A DNA stretch of 64,000 nt from NCBI RefSeq assembly GCF_900290275.1, contig NZ_LT985323.1, positions 559,065 through 623,064 of the forward strand. Direction: 5' to 3'. Of the stretch, positions 17,765-26,827 are shown one piece after another. Position 1 is the first letter of the stretch; each line of letters starts with the position of its first letter. The notes beneath the pieces are model-generated. The model did not search any database. It was given only the letters and a program-made list of their open reading frames with translations, and was not told the DNA's origin. A program made the translations under genes and the position numbers. Origin of the DNA: Prevotella merdae (GTDB lineage: Bacteria > Bacteroidota > Bacteroidia > Bacteroidales > Bacteroidaceae).

Positions 17765-17796
17765 CAAAAGTATAAATAATTGAATAAACAACCAAA
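17765..17796 (-). promoter_or_regulatory. Promoter of the argR-led arginine/proline cluster
   Basis: On the minus strand TTTG (17793-17796), a 20-bp spacer and TACTTTTG (17765-17772) match the Bacteroidota consensus well. The predicted leader to the argR start is about 35 nt. The spacer is A/T-rich (TTCAATTATTTATA) and could hold an operator for ArgR, but this is only a guess. Confidence 0.6.
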
Positions 17797-17865
17797 CAAT
17801 TACGCATAAAAATGTAAGGAAAAATAACAAAAAGCAATTAGCGAGTTATATCCATGTATATTTAT

Positions 17866-17896
17866 ACAAAAAGCCCTCCCGTTTTGCGGGAGGGCT
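17866..17896 (-). terminator. Rho-independent terminator of the Bax-inhibitor-1 family gene
   Basis: A perfect 10-bp stem AGCCCTCCCG / CGGGAGGGCT (17872-17881 and 17887-17896) with a five-base loop is followed on the minus strand by a run of T. It lies 35 bp after the stop of the gene at 17932-18651 and separates it from argR. Confidence 0.85.
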
Positions 17897-17931
17897 ATAA
17901 AGGGTTTTAAAAATATCGACGATTCCTAATA

Positions 17932-18651
17932 TTATTCCTTTCTTCCGAATATGCGAAGCAGATAGAGGAAGAGGTTGATAAAGTCGAGATAGAGAGTCAA
18001 GGCACCAAGGAGCGCCAACTTCTGCGACATCTCTCCACCATTGGGTGCCTCAAGACACATCTGCTTAATCTTCTGTGTGTCGTAGGCTGTAAGACCTACA
18101 AAGATAAGGACACCTACATAGCTGATGATAAGGTCGAAGCCTGTACTCTGTACAAAGAGATTGACAACAGTGGCTATGATAAGACCGAGAAGTGCCATAA
18201 AGAGAAGCTTGCCCATTGAGGTAAGGTCGGTCTTAGTAGTATAGCCCACAAGAGCCATCAAGCCAAACGTGCCTGCCGTTATAAAGAACGTCTTGGCAAT
18301 AACCGCCATTGAGAAGGCAAAAAATATAACCGACAATGTGGCACCATTAATAATCGAATAGAGCACAAACAACAATGTTGCTGTAGACAGCGACATACGC
18401 GTGATGGCTCCGCTAATGGCCATAACAAGACCAAACTCGGCTATAATCAAGCCCCAAAACAACACCTTGCTTCCAAAGATAGCAGCAACGAGCGCAGGCG
18501 ACGAAGCCACGCCAAAAGCTGTTATACCTGTTATGGCAAGTGCAAGGGTCATCCATACAAACACCTTACGCATAAGCGCAGGGAAAGCAGATGATAGAGC
18601 ATAGTTGCCGTCGCGATACTGCTCTACATCAGTCCAATTTTCCTGTTTCAT
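17932..18651 (-). CDS. Bax inhibitor-1 / YccA family membrane protein
   Basis: This 239-residue protein has about seven hydrophobic segments and the family pattern: cytoplasmic N-terminus with LMRKVFVWMTLALAITGITA, the central LFVLYSIINGATLSVIF, and the conserved C-terminal AYDTQKIKQM followed by GALTLYLDFINLFLYLLRIF. In related bacterial proteins the conserved aspartates near the C-terminus form a pH-sensitive calcium leak. In E. coli, YccA affects the FtsH protease. A specific role here is not known. It is a single-gene unit, closed by its own strong terminator. Confidence 0.93.
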   Translation of the reverse strand: MKQENWTDVEQYRDGNYALSSAFPALMRKVFVWMTLALAITGITAFGVASSPALVAAIFGSKVLFWGLIIAEFGLVMAISGAITRMSLSTATLLFVLYSIINGATLSVIFFAFSMAVIAKTFFITAGTFGLMALVGYTTKTDLTSMGKLLFMALLGLIIATVVNLFVQSTGFDLIISYVGVLIFVGLTAYDTQKIKQMCLEAPNGGEMSQKLALLGALTLYLDFINLFLYLLRIFGRKE

Positions 18652-18872
18652 AATCGTTTTCTTTCTTTAAAAATTGTGTTGATATTATTGATTTATTTAT
18701 ATTTCATCTTACATATTCAACTTATATCATTGGGTATTTATTCTATTTATCAATTCAATCCATCTGCAAATATAATGGTTTAATTTTCAAAAGACAAATA
18801 GTGTGCCGTAAATTTGAGAATTATTAATAAGTATAGTTTAAACTCTATACAATATTAAAAAAAGAGTAAAAC

Positions 18873-18905
18873 GTTCGGATAATATCCGCTTATTTAGTAA
18901 TTTTG
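18873..18905 (+). promoter_or_regulatory. suf operon promoter with an embedded palindrome
   Basis: TAATTTTG at 18898-18905 matches the Bacteroidota -7 box. Between it and the weak -33 region sits CGGAT-AAT-ATCCG (18876-18888), a perfect palindrome with a 3-bp centre, placed where a repressor would block polymerase. The rest of 18652-18977 is AT-rich with no ORF. The leader to sufB is about 65 nt and contains GGGGCCCC. Confidence 0.5.
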
Positions 18906-18977
18906 TACTCTTAAACACAAAGGGGATATTGTGCCTTGTCGAAAGAGAGGTCTGGGGCCCCGTTATGATAAAGCAAA

Positions 18978-20432
18978 ATGGAAAATAAAGATACAAAGAA
19001 TGCGTATGTGCGACAAGTGGCCGACCAAAAATACGAGTACGGCTTCACTACCGACGTGCATACCGACATAATAGAGAAAGGACTGAACGAGGATATCGTG
19101 CGCCTTATCTCTGAGAAGAAAGGCGAACCCGACTGGATGCTGGAGTTCCGCCTAAAGGCTTTCCGTCACTGGCAGAAGCTTGAGCAGCCAACTTGGGGAC
19201 ATGTACATGTACCCGAGATAGACTATCAGGCAATATCCTACTATGCCGACCCGCTTGCAAAGAAGCCAACAGACGAAAAGAAGGAGATAGACCCTGAGTT
19301 GATGAAGACTTTTGATAAGCTTGGCATTCCACTTGAGGAACGACTCGCACTTAGCGGTGTGGCTGTGGATGCCATCATGGACTCGGTGTCGGTGAAGACA
19401 ACATTCAAGGAACATCTTGCCGAAAAGGGAATTATCTTCTGCTCTATAGGCGACGCCATAAAGAATCATCCCGACCTTGTGAAGGAATATCTTGGAAGCG
19501 TGGTGCCTTATCAAGACAATTTCTTCGGAGCATTGAACAGTGCCGTATTCAGCGATGGTTCGTTTGTGTACATACCTAAGGGTGTGCGATGCCCAATGGA
19601 GCTAAGCTCATACTTCCGCATAAACGCACGCAACACGGGTCAGTTTGAACGTACGCTTATCATTGCCGATGACGACTCGTACGTAAGCTACCTCGAGGGC
19701 TGTACAGCACCGATGCGCGACGAGAATCAGCTGCATGCAGCTATTGTGGAGATTGTAGTAAAGGACAATGCCGAAGTGAAATACTCTACTGTACAGAACT
19801 GGTATCCTGGCGACGAAAAGGGAAAAGGCGGTGTGCTGAACCTTGTTACAAAGCGTGGCGACTTGCGTGGAGTAAACTCTAAATTGTCGTGGACTCAGGT
19901 AGAGACTGGCTCAGCCATAACATGGAAGTATCCATCGTGTGTATTGCGTGGAGACGGCTCGCAGGCAGAATTCTACTCGGTTGCCGTGACCAACAATTAT
20001 CAGGAGGCAGACACTGGTACGAAGATGATTCACATGGGCAAGAATACAAAGTCGACTATCATCTCCAAGGGCATCTCTGCCGGACACAGCCAGAACTCTT
20101 ATCGTGGACTTGTACGTGCCACAAGCAATGCCGACAACGCACGCAACTATTCATCATGCGACTCTCTGTTGCTTGGCTCCGACTGTGGTGCACATACATT
20201 CCCTTATATGGACATCCACAACGACACGGCTGTAGTGGAGCATGAGGCTACAACCTCTAAGATTTCAGAAGACCAGCTGTTCTACTGCAACCAGCGTGGC
20301 ATCCCTACAGAGCAGGCCGTGGGACTGATCGTTAACGGATATGCCAAGGATGTGCTAAACAAACTGCCAATGGAGTTTGCGGTAGAAGCACAGAAGCTGC
20401 TGAGTGTATCGTTGGAGGGAACTGTGGGATAA
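18978..20432 (+). CDS. sufB: Fe-S cluster assembly scaffold protein SufB
   Basis: SufB (484 residues) is the main scaffold on which Fe-S clusters are built in the SufBCD complex, in the cytosol. Recognisable blocks are AYFRIN-type [33 protein letters not shown], and [19 protein letters not shown]. The C-terminal region, [20 protein letters not shown], is the SufB/SufD beta-helix end used for the SufB-SufD interface. Length is typical. It is the first gene of the suf set and is followed, unusually, by an envelope-protein gene before sufC. Confidence 0.97.
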   Translation: MENKDTKNAYVRQVADQKYEYGFTTDVHTDIIEKGLNEDIVRLISEKKGEPDWMLEFRLKAFRHWQKLEQPTWGHVHVPEIDYQAISYYADPLAKKPTDEKKEIDPELMKTFDKLGIPLEERLALSGVAVDAIMDSVSVKTTFKEHLAEKGIIFCSIGDAIKNHPDLVKEYLGSVVPYQDNFFGALNSAVFSDGSFVYIPKGVRCPMELSSYFRINARNTGQFERTLIIADDDSYVSYLEGCTAPMRDENQLHAAIVEIVVKDNAEVKYSTVQNWYPGDEKGKGGVLNLVTKRGDLRGVNSKLSWTQVETGSAITWKYPSCVLRGDGSQAEFYSVAVTNNYQEADTGTKMIHMGKNTKSTIISKGISAGHSQNSYRGLVRATSNADNARNYSSCDSLLLGSDCGAHTFPYMDIHNDTAVVEHEATTSKISEDQLFYCNQRGIPTEQAVGLIVNGYAKDVLNKLPMEFAVEAQKLLSVSLEGTVG

Positions 20433-20537
20433 AGGGATTTTTGAATTTTGAATGTTGAGTTTTGAATTGTTGCGGCAGAGCCACAATGTAGAATTGGACA
20501 TTCAAGAATTAAGAATATGACATTCAAGAATAAGAGA

Positions 20538-21377
20538 ATGAACTATATGCAGTACAGGTTAGGCGGATTGTTCTTGGCTACAGTTCTCTTGGCAGCCCCT
20601 ATAACGACATTGAACGCAGCCAATGACGATGACGATATGGCGCGTCGCTGGGCTGTCATTGCAGGCATGAACATATCATGTCCTACAACAGCAAGCAACG
20701 AGCAGCCGCAATCGTTTACGGAGAAGGCAGGGACATTTGGCTCTGCTATGGGCAACATTATGTTGGAATATTATCTTAACAATGCCCACTTCTCGTTTGT
20801 GGGTGGCTACAATGCCGAGACACTGGAATGGTATAGCAGCGACGTGTCGGCAACAATGCGCAACATTGCGCTTGGCGCACGCTATTATCCTCTAAATACT
20901 GCTTGCGCCATACAGCCTTATGCTGCCCTTATGACATACACCAATGTTGGCTCGCAGAACGAACAGCACAGCATGAGTGTTACGGGAAGCGGCTACAGCC
21001 ATGAGCGCAACTACAGCATAAGCTATCCACGACTGAGCGTTGCTCCTACCATCGGCTTCGACTGTTACATATTCTCGTCGCTTGCCCTGGAATTTCAATA
21101 CGGATTTCCTCTCGGCATAGACGGCAAGACACACGTAAGCACTACGTACGGCGGACAATCTGACGCATACAACATGCACTCGAACATGCACCGCCACAAC
21201 ATTCAGATAGGATTGAAGGCCACATTCCCGTTCAGATTCACAACGAACGACGGTAACAACCTATTCGACCTTATATACATGGCACTCGGCATATACGACC
21301 CCAACGACGAGGCACCAAAGGAAACAAAGAAAGAACGACATAAGTCGAGCTTGAAACGAGTGCTCGATTCATACTAA
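20538..21377 (+). CDS. Outer-membrane beta-barrel-like protein inserted between sufB and sufC
   Basis: About 279 residues from the start MNYMQYRLGGLFLATVLL; a start at 20517 is also open but lies in a duplicated GACATTCAAGAAT spacer. The N-terminus is a signal peptide ending near LNAAND. The mature part alternates polar and aromatic residues (HFSFVGGYNAETLEWYSSD, IALGARYYPLN, IGFDCYIFSSLALEFQYGF, IQIGLKATFPFRF) as in small porin-like barrels, then ends in a charged tail (ETKKERHKSSLKRV). No named family was recognised. It is 17 bp before sufC, so it should be co-transcribed with the Fe-S genes, which is odd for an envelope protein. Confidence 0.7.
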   Translation: MNYMQYRLGGLFLATVLLAAPITTLNAANDDDDMARRWAVIAGMNISCPTTASNEQPQSFTEKAGTFGSAMGNIMLEYYLNNAHFSFVGGYNAETLEWYSSDVSATMRNIALGARYYPLNTACAIQPYAALMTYTNVGSQNEQHSMSVTGSGYSHERNYSISYPRLSVAPTIGFDCYIFSSLALEFQYGFPLGIDGKTHVSTTYGGQSDAYNMHSNMHRHNIQIGLKATFPFRFTTNDGNNLFDLIYMALGIYDPNDEAPKETKKERHKSSLKRVLDSY

Positions 21378-21394
21378 AATTTAAAACTAATAAT

Positions 21395-22150
21395 ATGTTA
21401 GAAGTAAAGAACCTCCACGCCACTATCGCTGGCAAGGAAATACTCCGAGGCATCAACCTCACTATAAAAGACGGCGAGATACACGCCATCATGGGACCTA
21501 ACGGTTCGGGAAAGTCAACCCTTAGCGCTGTGCTTACTGGCAACCCTCTATACGAGGTAACAGAAGGCGAGGCCATATTCAATGGCAAGAACCTTATCGA
21601 GATGAAACCAGAAGACCGTGCACACGAGGGATTGTTTCTCTCGTTCCAATATCCTGTGGAAATACCTGGCGTATCGATGACCAACTTCCTTAAGGCTGCC
21701 GTTAACGAGAAGCGCAAGTATCAGGGACTGCCAGAACTTAAAGCTGGCGAATTCTTGAAGCTAATGAACGAGAAGCGCAAGATTGTTGAACTAGACTCGA
21801 AGTTCACACGCCGCTCTGTAAACGAGGGTTTCTCGGGTGGAGAGAAGAAACGCAACGAGATATTCCAAATGGCTATGCTTGAGCCTAAGCTTGCCATACT
21901 TGACGAAACAGACTCTGGTCTTGACGTTGATGCCATGCGCATCGTGGCAGACGGTGTAAACAAGATGCACACACCAGAGACTTCGGCTATCGTCATAACC
22001 CACTACGAGCGTCTGCTGGATATGATTAAGCCCGACGTGGTGCATGTGCTATACAAGGGAAGAATAGTGAAAACTGCCGGACCTGAGCTTGCCAAGGAGA
22101 TTGAACAGAGAGGCTACGACTGGATTAAGGCTGAAGTTGAAGAATTTTGA
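21395..22150 (+). CDS. sufC: Fe-S assembly ATPase SufC
   Basis: SufC (251 residues) is the ABC-type ATPase of the SufBCD complex. It has Walker A (GPNGSGKST, residues 34-42), the Q-loop in LFLSFQYPVEIPG, the signature NEGFSGGEKKRNEI typical of SufC rather than transporters, Walker B (LAILDETDSGLD) and the H-loop in VITHYERLLD. No membrane segments are present, as expected for this soluble ATPase. It lies downstream of the beta-barrel gene and upstream of sufD on the same strand. Confidence 0.97.
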   Translation: MLEVKNLHATIAGKEILRGINLTIKDGEIHAIMGPNGSGKSTLSAVLTGNPLYEVTEGEAIFNGKNLIEMKPEDRAHEGLFLSFQYPVEIPGVSMTNFLKAAVNEKRKYQGLPELKAGEFLKLMNEKRKIVELDSKFTRRSVNEGFSGGEKKRNEIFQMAMLEPKLAILDETDSGLDVDAMRIVADGVNKMHTPETSAIVITHYERLLDMIKPDVVHVLYKGRIVKTAGPELAKEIEQRGYDWIKAEVEEF

Positions 22151-22327
22151 TTTTTAAATTTTGAATTTTGAATTATTGATGAAGTCAATAAATTATAATT
22201 CAAAACTCAAAATTGAATAATTCAAAATCGGCTCTGCCGATAATTCAAAATTCAAAACTCAAAACTCAAAATTGCGACCACGTCGCAACAATTCAAAACT
22301 CAACATTCAAAATTCAAAACTCATAAT
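22151..22327. repeat. AATTCAAAA-type low-complexity spacer between sufC and sufD
   Basis: The whole gap is built from variants of AATTCAAAACTCAAAATT, first in one orientation and then the other, with two small inverted repeats inserted (ATCGGCTCTGCCGAT and TTGCGACCACGTCGCAA). Related strings occur in the proC-proB gap (11120-11158), the argR-GNAT gap (17200-17246) and before the beta-barrel gene (20440-20530). No ORF is present. Confidence 0.6.
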
Positions 22328-23671
22328 ATGAATAGCGAGAAACAATATATCGACCTCTACCGCGAATGTCGCGACCAGATAAGCGCCCATAGTGCCGACG
22401 CGCTTAACGCTGTGCGCGACGCTGCCTTTGCCGACTTTGAGCAATTGGGATTCCCATCACGCAAGGTAGAACGATACAAATATACAAACATCGACCGACT
22501 GTTTGAGCCAAACTATGGCTTGAACATAAACCGTATCGAGATTCCGGTAGACCCATACAAGGCGTTCCGTTGCGATGTGCCAAATCTTAGCACATTGTTA
22601 TACTTTATTGTAAACGACCAGTTTCGTTCGGCACTTCAACCAAAAGATAATCTGCCCGAAGGCGTAGAGGTGACATCGCTTGCACAATATGCTAAAGAGC
22701 ATCCTGAGTTTGTGGCTGAACATTATGCCAAACTAGCCAAGACCAACGAGGACGGCATTACCGCCCTTAACACCATGCTGGCACAAGACGGACTGATGGT
22801 ACATGTAAAGAAGAATGTAGTGTTGGACAAGACGGTGCAGGTAATTAACATTCTGCGCTCTGACGTAGATCTAATGGTAAACCGCCGTGTGCTAATCGTT
22901 ATGGAGGAAGGCGCAAGCGCCAAATTCCTATTCTGCGACCATGCTGCAGACGACCATCAGTTCCTTACAACACAGGTGATAGAGGCTTACGTTGGACAGA
23001 ATGCATCGCTCGACCTCTATTGTATGGAGGAGACACACATCAAGAACACACGCGTGTCGAACGTGTATGTGGAGCAGCAGCGCGACTCACGTTTCAACCA
23101 CAACGTTATTACACTGCACAATGGTGTTACACGCAATCGCCTCGACGTACAGCTTAAGGGCGAGGGTGCCGAGTGTTGGTGCAACGGCTGCGTAATAGCA
23201 GACAAAACACAGCACGTGGACAACAATACCCTTATCGACCACCAGGTGAGCCACTGCACAAGTCATGAACTATACAAATATGTACTTGATGACAAATCGA
23301 CTGGCGCATTTGCCGGACGTGTGCTTGTTAGACACGGAGCACAGAAGACCATAAGCGAGGAGGTCAACCAAAACCTTTGCGCCACCAAGACAGCACGCAT
23401 GTATACTCAGCCAATGCTCGAGATTTATGCCGATGACGTGAAGTGCTCGCACGGCTCAACAGTTGGTCAGCTCAACGATGCTGCCCTTTTCTATATGCGA
23501 CAGCGTGGTATAAGCGAGAAGGAGGCTAAGTTGCTGCTTGAGTTTGCCTTCATCAACGAGGTAATCGACCAAATTAAGCTTGAACCACTGCGCGACCGCT
23601 TGCACTATCTTGTGGAGAAACGATTCCGTGGCGAGCTGAGCAAGTGTGAGGGATGCAAAATGTGCAAGTAA
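22328..23671 (+). CDS. sufD: Fe-S assembly protein SufD
   Basis: SufD (447 residues) pairs with SufB and SufC in cluster assembly and is linked to iron acquisition. The N-terminal helical part (FPSRKVERYKYTNIDRLF) is followed by the beta-helix core. The conserved C-terminal block is clear: LYKYVLDDKSTGAFAGRV, then CSHGSTVGQLNDAALFYMRQ and RGISEKEAKLLLEFAFINEV, including the His that SufD enzymes use. The end (CEGCKMCK) adds a small cysteine motif. Length is normal. Confidence 0.96.
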   Translation: MNSEKQYIDLYRECRDQISAHSADALNAVRDAAFADFEQLGFPSRKVERYKYTNIDRLFEPNYGLNINRIEIPVDPYKAFRCDVPNLSTLLYFIVNDQFRSALQPKDNLPEGVEVTSLAQYAKEHPEFVAEHYAKLAKTNEDGITALNTMLAQDGLMVHVKKNVVLDKTVQVINILRSDVDLMVNRRVLIVMEEGASAKFLFCDHAADDHQFLTTQVIEAYVGQNASLDLYCMEETHIKNTRVSNVYVEQQRDSRFNHNVITLHNGVTRNRLDVQLKGEGAECWCNGCVIADKTQHVDNNTLIDHQVSHCTSHELYKYVLDDKSTGAFAGRVLVRHGAQKTISEEVNQNLCATKTARMYTQPMLEIYADDVKCSHGSTVGQLNDAALFYMRQRGISEKEAKLLLEFAFINEVIDQIKLEPLRDRLHYLVEKRFRGELSKCEGCKMCK

Positions 23672-23677
23672 GGAAAA

Positions 23678-23867
23678 GTGAAGAGTGAAGAACGAAGAGT
23701 GAAGAACGAAGAATCCGATAGTTATAGTCCCTTCATTCTTCACTCCTCACGCTTTACTTCAGTATTTGATTCTTCACCTTTCCCTCTTCATTCTTCACTC
23801 TTTACTCCTCACCCTTTCCTTCAGTATTTGATTCTTCACTCTTACCTCTTCATTCTTCACTTAAAAT
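23678..23867. repeat. Heptad GAAGA-family repeats between sufD and sufS
   Basis: AAGTGAAGAGTGAAGAACGA at the left faces TTCATTCTTCACTC-type repeats at the right, so the spacer is an imperfect inverted repeat of seven-base units. A block around CAGTATTTGATTCTTCAC occurs twice (near 23760 and 23822). It is the same family as in the argC-argD region. The translated reading (SEERRVKNEE) has no support as a gene. Confidence 0.6.
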
Positions 23868-25082
23868 ATGTACGATATCAATAAAGTTCGCGAGGACTTC
23901 CCAATACTATCTCGCACCGTATACGATCGTCCGCTTGTCTATCTCGACAATGCAGCCACTACACAGAAACCACTTTGTGTACTTGATGCAATGCGCGACG
24001 AATATCTTAACGCCAACGCCAACGTTCATCGTGGTGTTCACTATCTATCACAACGTGCCACCGACCTACACGAGGCAGCACGCGAGAAGGTGCGCCAATT
24101 TATTAACGCGCCAAAGGTAGAGGAGATAATCTTCACCCGTGGCACTACAGAGAGTATCAATCTTGTGGCATCATCATTCTGCGAGGGCTTTATGACAGAG
24201 GGCGACGAGGTTATTGTCTCGGTTATGGAACACCACAGCAATATAGTGCCTTGGCAGTTGCAAGCTGCAAAGCGCGGCATTGCACTCAAGGTAATTCCTA
24301 TGGACGATTCAGGCAAACTCGACATGGATGCTTACGAGAAGTTGTTCTCCGACAAGACTAAAATTGTAAGCATTGCACATGTAAGCAATACGCTCGGAAC
24401 GGTGAACCCCGTAAACGACATAATACGCATTGCCCATGAACATGGCGTGCCTGTATTAGTTGATGGGGCACAGTCGACCCCGCACTTCGCCGTTGACGTG
24501 CAAGCTATGGACTGCGACTTCTTTGCCTTCTCGGGTCATAAGATTTATGGTCCTACTGGTATTGGTGTGCTATACGGCAAGGAGGAGTGGCTCGACCGCA
24601 TGCCTCCTTATCAGGGCGGTGGCGAAATGATAGAGAGCGTGAGCTTTGAGAAAACAACATTCGAGAAACTGCCGTTTAAGTTTGAGGCTGGCACCCCCGA
24701 CTATGTTGCCACACACGGACTGGCTATAGCTCTCGACTATGTATCTAATCTCGGCATGGACAACATATCAAAGCATGAGCACGAGCTTACAGAATACTGC
24801 ATGGCTCGTATGGCAGAAATAGAGAATATGCGTCTGTTTGGAACCACAGAAGGCAAGGATGCCGTAGTGTCGTTCCTCGTTGGCGACATACATCATCTTG
24901 ATATGGGCACACTGCTCGATCGACTAGGTATAGCTGTGCGCACTGGTCACCACTGTGCACAACCGGTTATGGACTGTCTTGGTGTACAAGGTGTGGTACG
25001 TGCCTCGTTTGCCCTTTACAACACCAAAGACGAAATAGACACACTTGTTGAAGGAATAAAGCGCGTTAGTCAGATGTTCTAA
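23868..25082 (+). CDS. sufS: Cysteine desulfurase SufS
   Basis: SufS (404 residues) is a PLP enzyme that takes sulfur from cysteine for Fe-S assembly. The cofactor lysine is Lys225 in FSGHKIYGPTGIGVLYG, and the substrate persulfide forms on Cys363 in RTGHHCAQPVMDCLGV, the group II (SufS/CsdA) arrangement. LDNAATTQKP near the N-terminus and HHSNIVPWQ are also diagnostic. No SufE or SufU sulfur acceptor is encoded next to it, so the partner must lie elsewhere. It is the last gene before a strong terminator. Confidence 0.97.
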   Translation: MYDINKVREDFPILSRTVYDRPLVYLDNAATTQKPLCVLDAMRDEYLNANANVHRGVHYLSQRATDLHEAAREKVRQFINAPKVEEIIFTRGTTESINLVASSFCEGFMTEGDEVIVSVMEHHSNIVPWQLQAAKRGIALKVIPMDDSGKLDMDAYEKLFSDKTKIVSIAHVSNTLGTVNPVNDIIRIAHEHGVPVLVDGAQSTPHFAVDVQAMDCDFFAFSGHKIYGPTGIGVLYGKEEWLDRMPPYQGGGEMIESVSFEKTTFEKLPFKFEAGTPDYVATHGLAIALDYVSNLGMDNISKHEHELTEYCMARMAEIENMRLFGTTEGKDAVVSFLVGDIHHLDMGTLLDRLGIAVRTGHHCAQPVMDCLGVQGVVRASFALYNTKDEIDTLVEGIKRVSQMF

Positions 25083-25123
25083 CAGAAAACATACATATAC
25101 ATTATAACTGTCAACATCATAAT

Positions 25124-25161
25124 AATATCGGGACAATTGGTATTTGTCCCGATATTTTTTT
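25124..25161 (+). terminator. Terminator of the suf operon
   Basis: A perfect 13-bp stem AATATCGGGACAA / TTGTCCCGATATT (25124-25136 and 25144-25156) is followed by a run of T. It lies about 40 bp after the sufS stop and separates suf from rnhB. Confidence 0.9.
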
Positions 25162-25162
25162 G

Positions 25163-25170
25163 TATTTTTG
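25163..25170 (+). promoter_or_regulatory. Candidate -7 box for rnhB
   Basis: TATTTTTG matches TAnnTTTG and lies just past the suf terminator, 75 bp before the rnhB start. A clear TTTG at -33 is not seen because that region overlaps the terminator stem. Confidence 0.35.
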
Positions 25171-25245
25171 CCATATATATCTATATATAATGTATACAGA
25201 ACAGACACTTTATATAAATGTCGCCACAAACAAGATTTTCAACCA

Positions 25246-25875
25246 ATGAGTAAAGATAAAGAAACAAACCACTTGCTACCCCACTACTATACCGACCTTA
25301 TTGAGGCTGGTTGCGACGAAGCTGGACGTGGATGCTTGGCAGGTAGCGTGTATGCAGCTGCCGTAATACTGCCACGTAACTACGACAACCCGTTGCTTAA
25401 CGACTCGAAGAAACTGTCGGAGAAGAAACGCAGAGAATTGCGCGACATGATAGTGCGAGATGCTGTGGCATGGGCTGTAGGCGTGGTAACGCCTGAGGAA
25501 ATAGATAAGATTAATATACTTAAAGCAAGTTTCCTCGCTATGCACCGTGCTCTCGATCAACTAAAGGTGCGTCCTGAAGCTGTTATCGTAGACGGCAACC
25601 GATTTACACCATACCAAGACCTACCTTATACAACTATAGTAAAAGGTGATGGAAAGTATCAAGCCATTGCCGCAGCAAGCATACTTGCTAAGACATTCCG
25701 AGACGAATATATGGACCGGTTGGCTGAAGAGTATCCATACTACGACTGGCAGAAGAACAAAGGATATCCAACTAAGGCGCACCGCGAGGGCATCCGACAA
25801 CACGGGACAACGCCATACCATCGCATGAGCTACAACCTTATGGGCGATAGACAACTTGAACTTCAATTCGACTAA
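25246..25875 (+). CDS. rnhB: Ribonuclease HII
   Basis: RNase HII (209 residues) cuts RNA in RNA/DNA hybrids and removes single ribonucleotides from DNA. The start MSKDKETNHLLPHYY is used; the upstream in-frame extension covers the promoter and is not credible. The catalytic set is visible: the DEAGRG motif (Asp24, Glu25), the Asp in VIVDGNRF and the Asp in TFRDEYMDRLAEEYP. The block VKGDGKYQAIAAASILAKT is characteristic of type 2 RNases H. It leads a short plus-strand group with the regulator gene 24 bp downstream. Confidence 0.95.
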   Translation: MSKDKETNHLLPHYYTDLIEAGCDEAGRGCLAGSVYAAAVILPRNYDNPLLNDSKKLSEKKRRELRDMIVRDAVAWAVGVVTPEEIDKINILKASFLAMHRALDQLKVRPEAVIVDGNRFTPYQDLPYTTIVKGDGKYQAIAAASILAKTFRDEYMDRLAEEYPYYDWQKNKGYPTKAHREGIRQHGTTPYHRMSYNLMGDRQLELQFD

Positions 25876-25899
25876 CAAACTAACGCTAACAATAACCTG

Positions 25900-26811
25900 A
25901 TGGAAACAGCACAGTGCAAACGCATTCTCGACCTCATAGTCTACCTCACTTGCAACGGACAACTTACCACCCAACAGTATGCCGACATGTTAGGAGTGAC
26001 TCGACGAAACGTATACAACTATCTTAAATTGCTTAGCGACTACGGATTTCGCGTGGTACGCAACGGTAGTAGATATCATCTCGACCAAAGATCGCCTTTC
26101 TTTAAACAACTGAAGGAGAACATTCCACTAACAGATACAGAGGCAGAGTATTTGTGCCAGACTCTAAGCGAGGCCGACCCTAAAGACACTATGGCATCAA
26201 TACTGCGCGCAAAGTTGGCACGCCACTTTGGATTGAATGACATTATGATGAGTCAGACTCTTTCAGAAAGGGTTAACTCAAACAAAGCAGTATTGCGAAA
26301 CGCTATAAAGAAAGAGCGAGTAGTGAAAATATGCAACTACTCGTCGCCACACAGCCACACTGTGACCGACAGGTTCGTGGAGCCTTACATGTTTCTGAAT
26401 AATGACAGAGATGTACGTTGTCACGAAATATGCTGCCACCAGAACAAGACGTTTAAGCTATCCAGAATGGAAAAAGTGGAACTAATGGATATGCCATGGG
26501 CTAATAAGGCACAGCACAAACAATTGTACACCGACATATTTATGTTCTCAGGAGAGGAACGTTATCATGTGAAACTGTTGTTAGGACAGCTCTCGCACAA
26601 TATAATGGTGGAGGAATATCCACTATCCGAACCTTCAATAACACTCGCATCCGATGGCATTCATTGGATTTTGGACATTGAGGTGGCATCGTTCATGGGC
26701 ATAGGACGTTTTGTCATGGGACTATATGATGACATTAAGGTACTTGGCGACGAACAGTTCAAAACTTATATAAACGAAAAAGTGGCTTTGATAAAGAAGT
26801 CGATACAATAA
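25900..26811 (+). CDS. HTH and WYL-domain transcriptional regulator
   Basis: The 303-residue protein starts with a helix-turn-helix of the DeoR/HTH_11 type (LTTQQYADMLGVTRRNVYNY then LKLLSDYGFRVV). The central and C-terminal parts look like a WYL-type ligand-sensing domain (VVKICNYSSPHS, VEPYMFLNNDRDVRCHEI) with the usual C-terminal extension (ASFMGIGRFVMGLYDDIKV). Such proteins are repressors or activators that respond to nucleic-acid or nucleotide ligands in several defence and stress systems. Nothing here shows its target. It lies between rnhB and the GT90 gene with short gaps (24 and 16 bp), so these three genes may be co-transcribed. Confidence 0.8.
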   Translation: METAQCKRILDLIVYLTCNGQLTTQQYADMLGVTRRNVYNYLKLLSDYGFRVVRNGSRYHLDQRSPFFKQLKENIPLTDTEAEYLCQTLSEADPKDTMASILRAKLARHFGLNDIMMSQTLSERVNSNKAVLRNAIKKERVVKICNYSSPHSHTVTDRFVEPYMFLNNDRDVRCHEICCHQNKTFKLSRMEKVELMDMPWANKAQHKQLYTDIFMFSGEERYHVKLLLGQLSHNIMVEEYPLSEPSITLASDGIHWILDIEVASFMGIGRFVMGLYDDIKVLGDEQFKTYINEKVALIKKSIQ

Positions 26812-26827
26812 ACAAATAATAATAACA

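Noticed and set aside
17773..17830. ArgR operator (ARG box) in the argR promoter
   Set aside because: The area is A/T-rich but I could not find a clear match to a two-box palindrome, so it was not listed as a site.
13602..23867. GAAGA heptad blocks as coding sequence (KNEELRVKN-type peptides)
   Set aside because: The frames lack start contexts and are simply translations of seven-base repeats in gaps.
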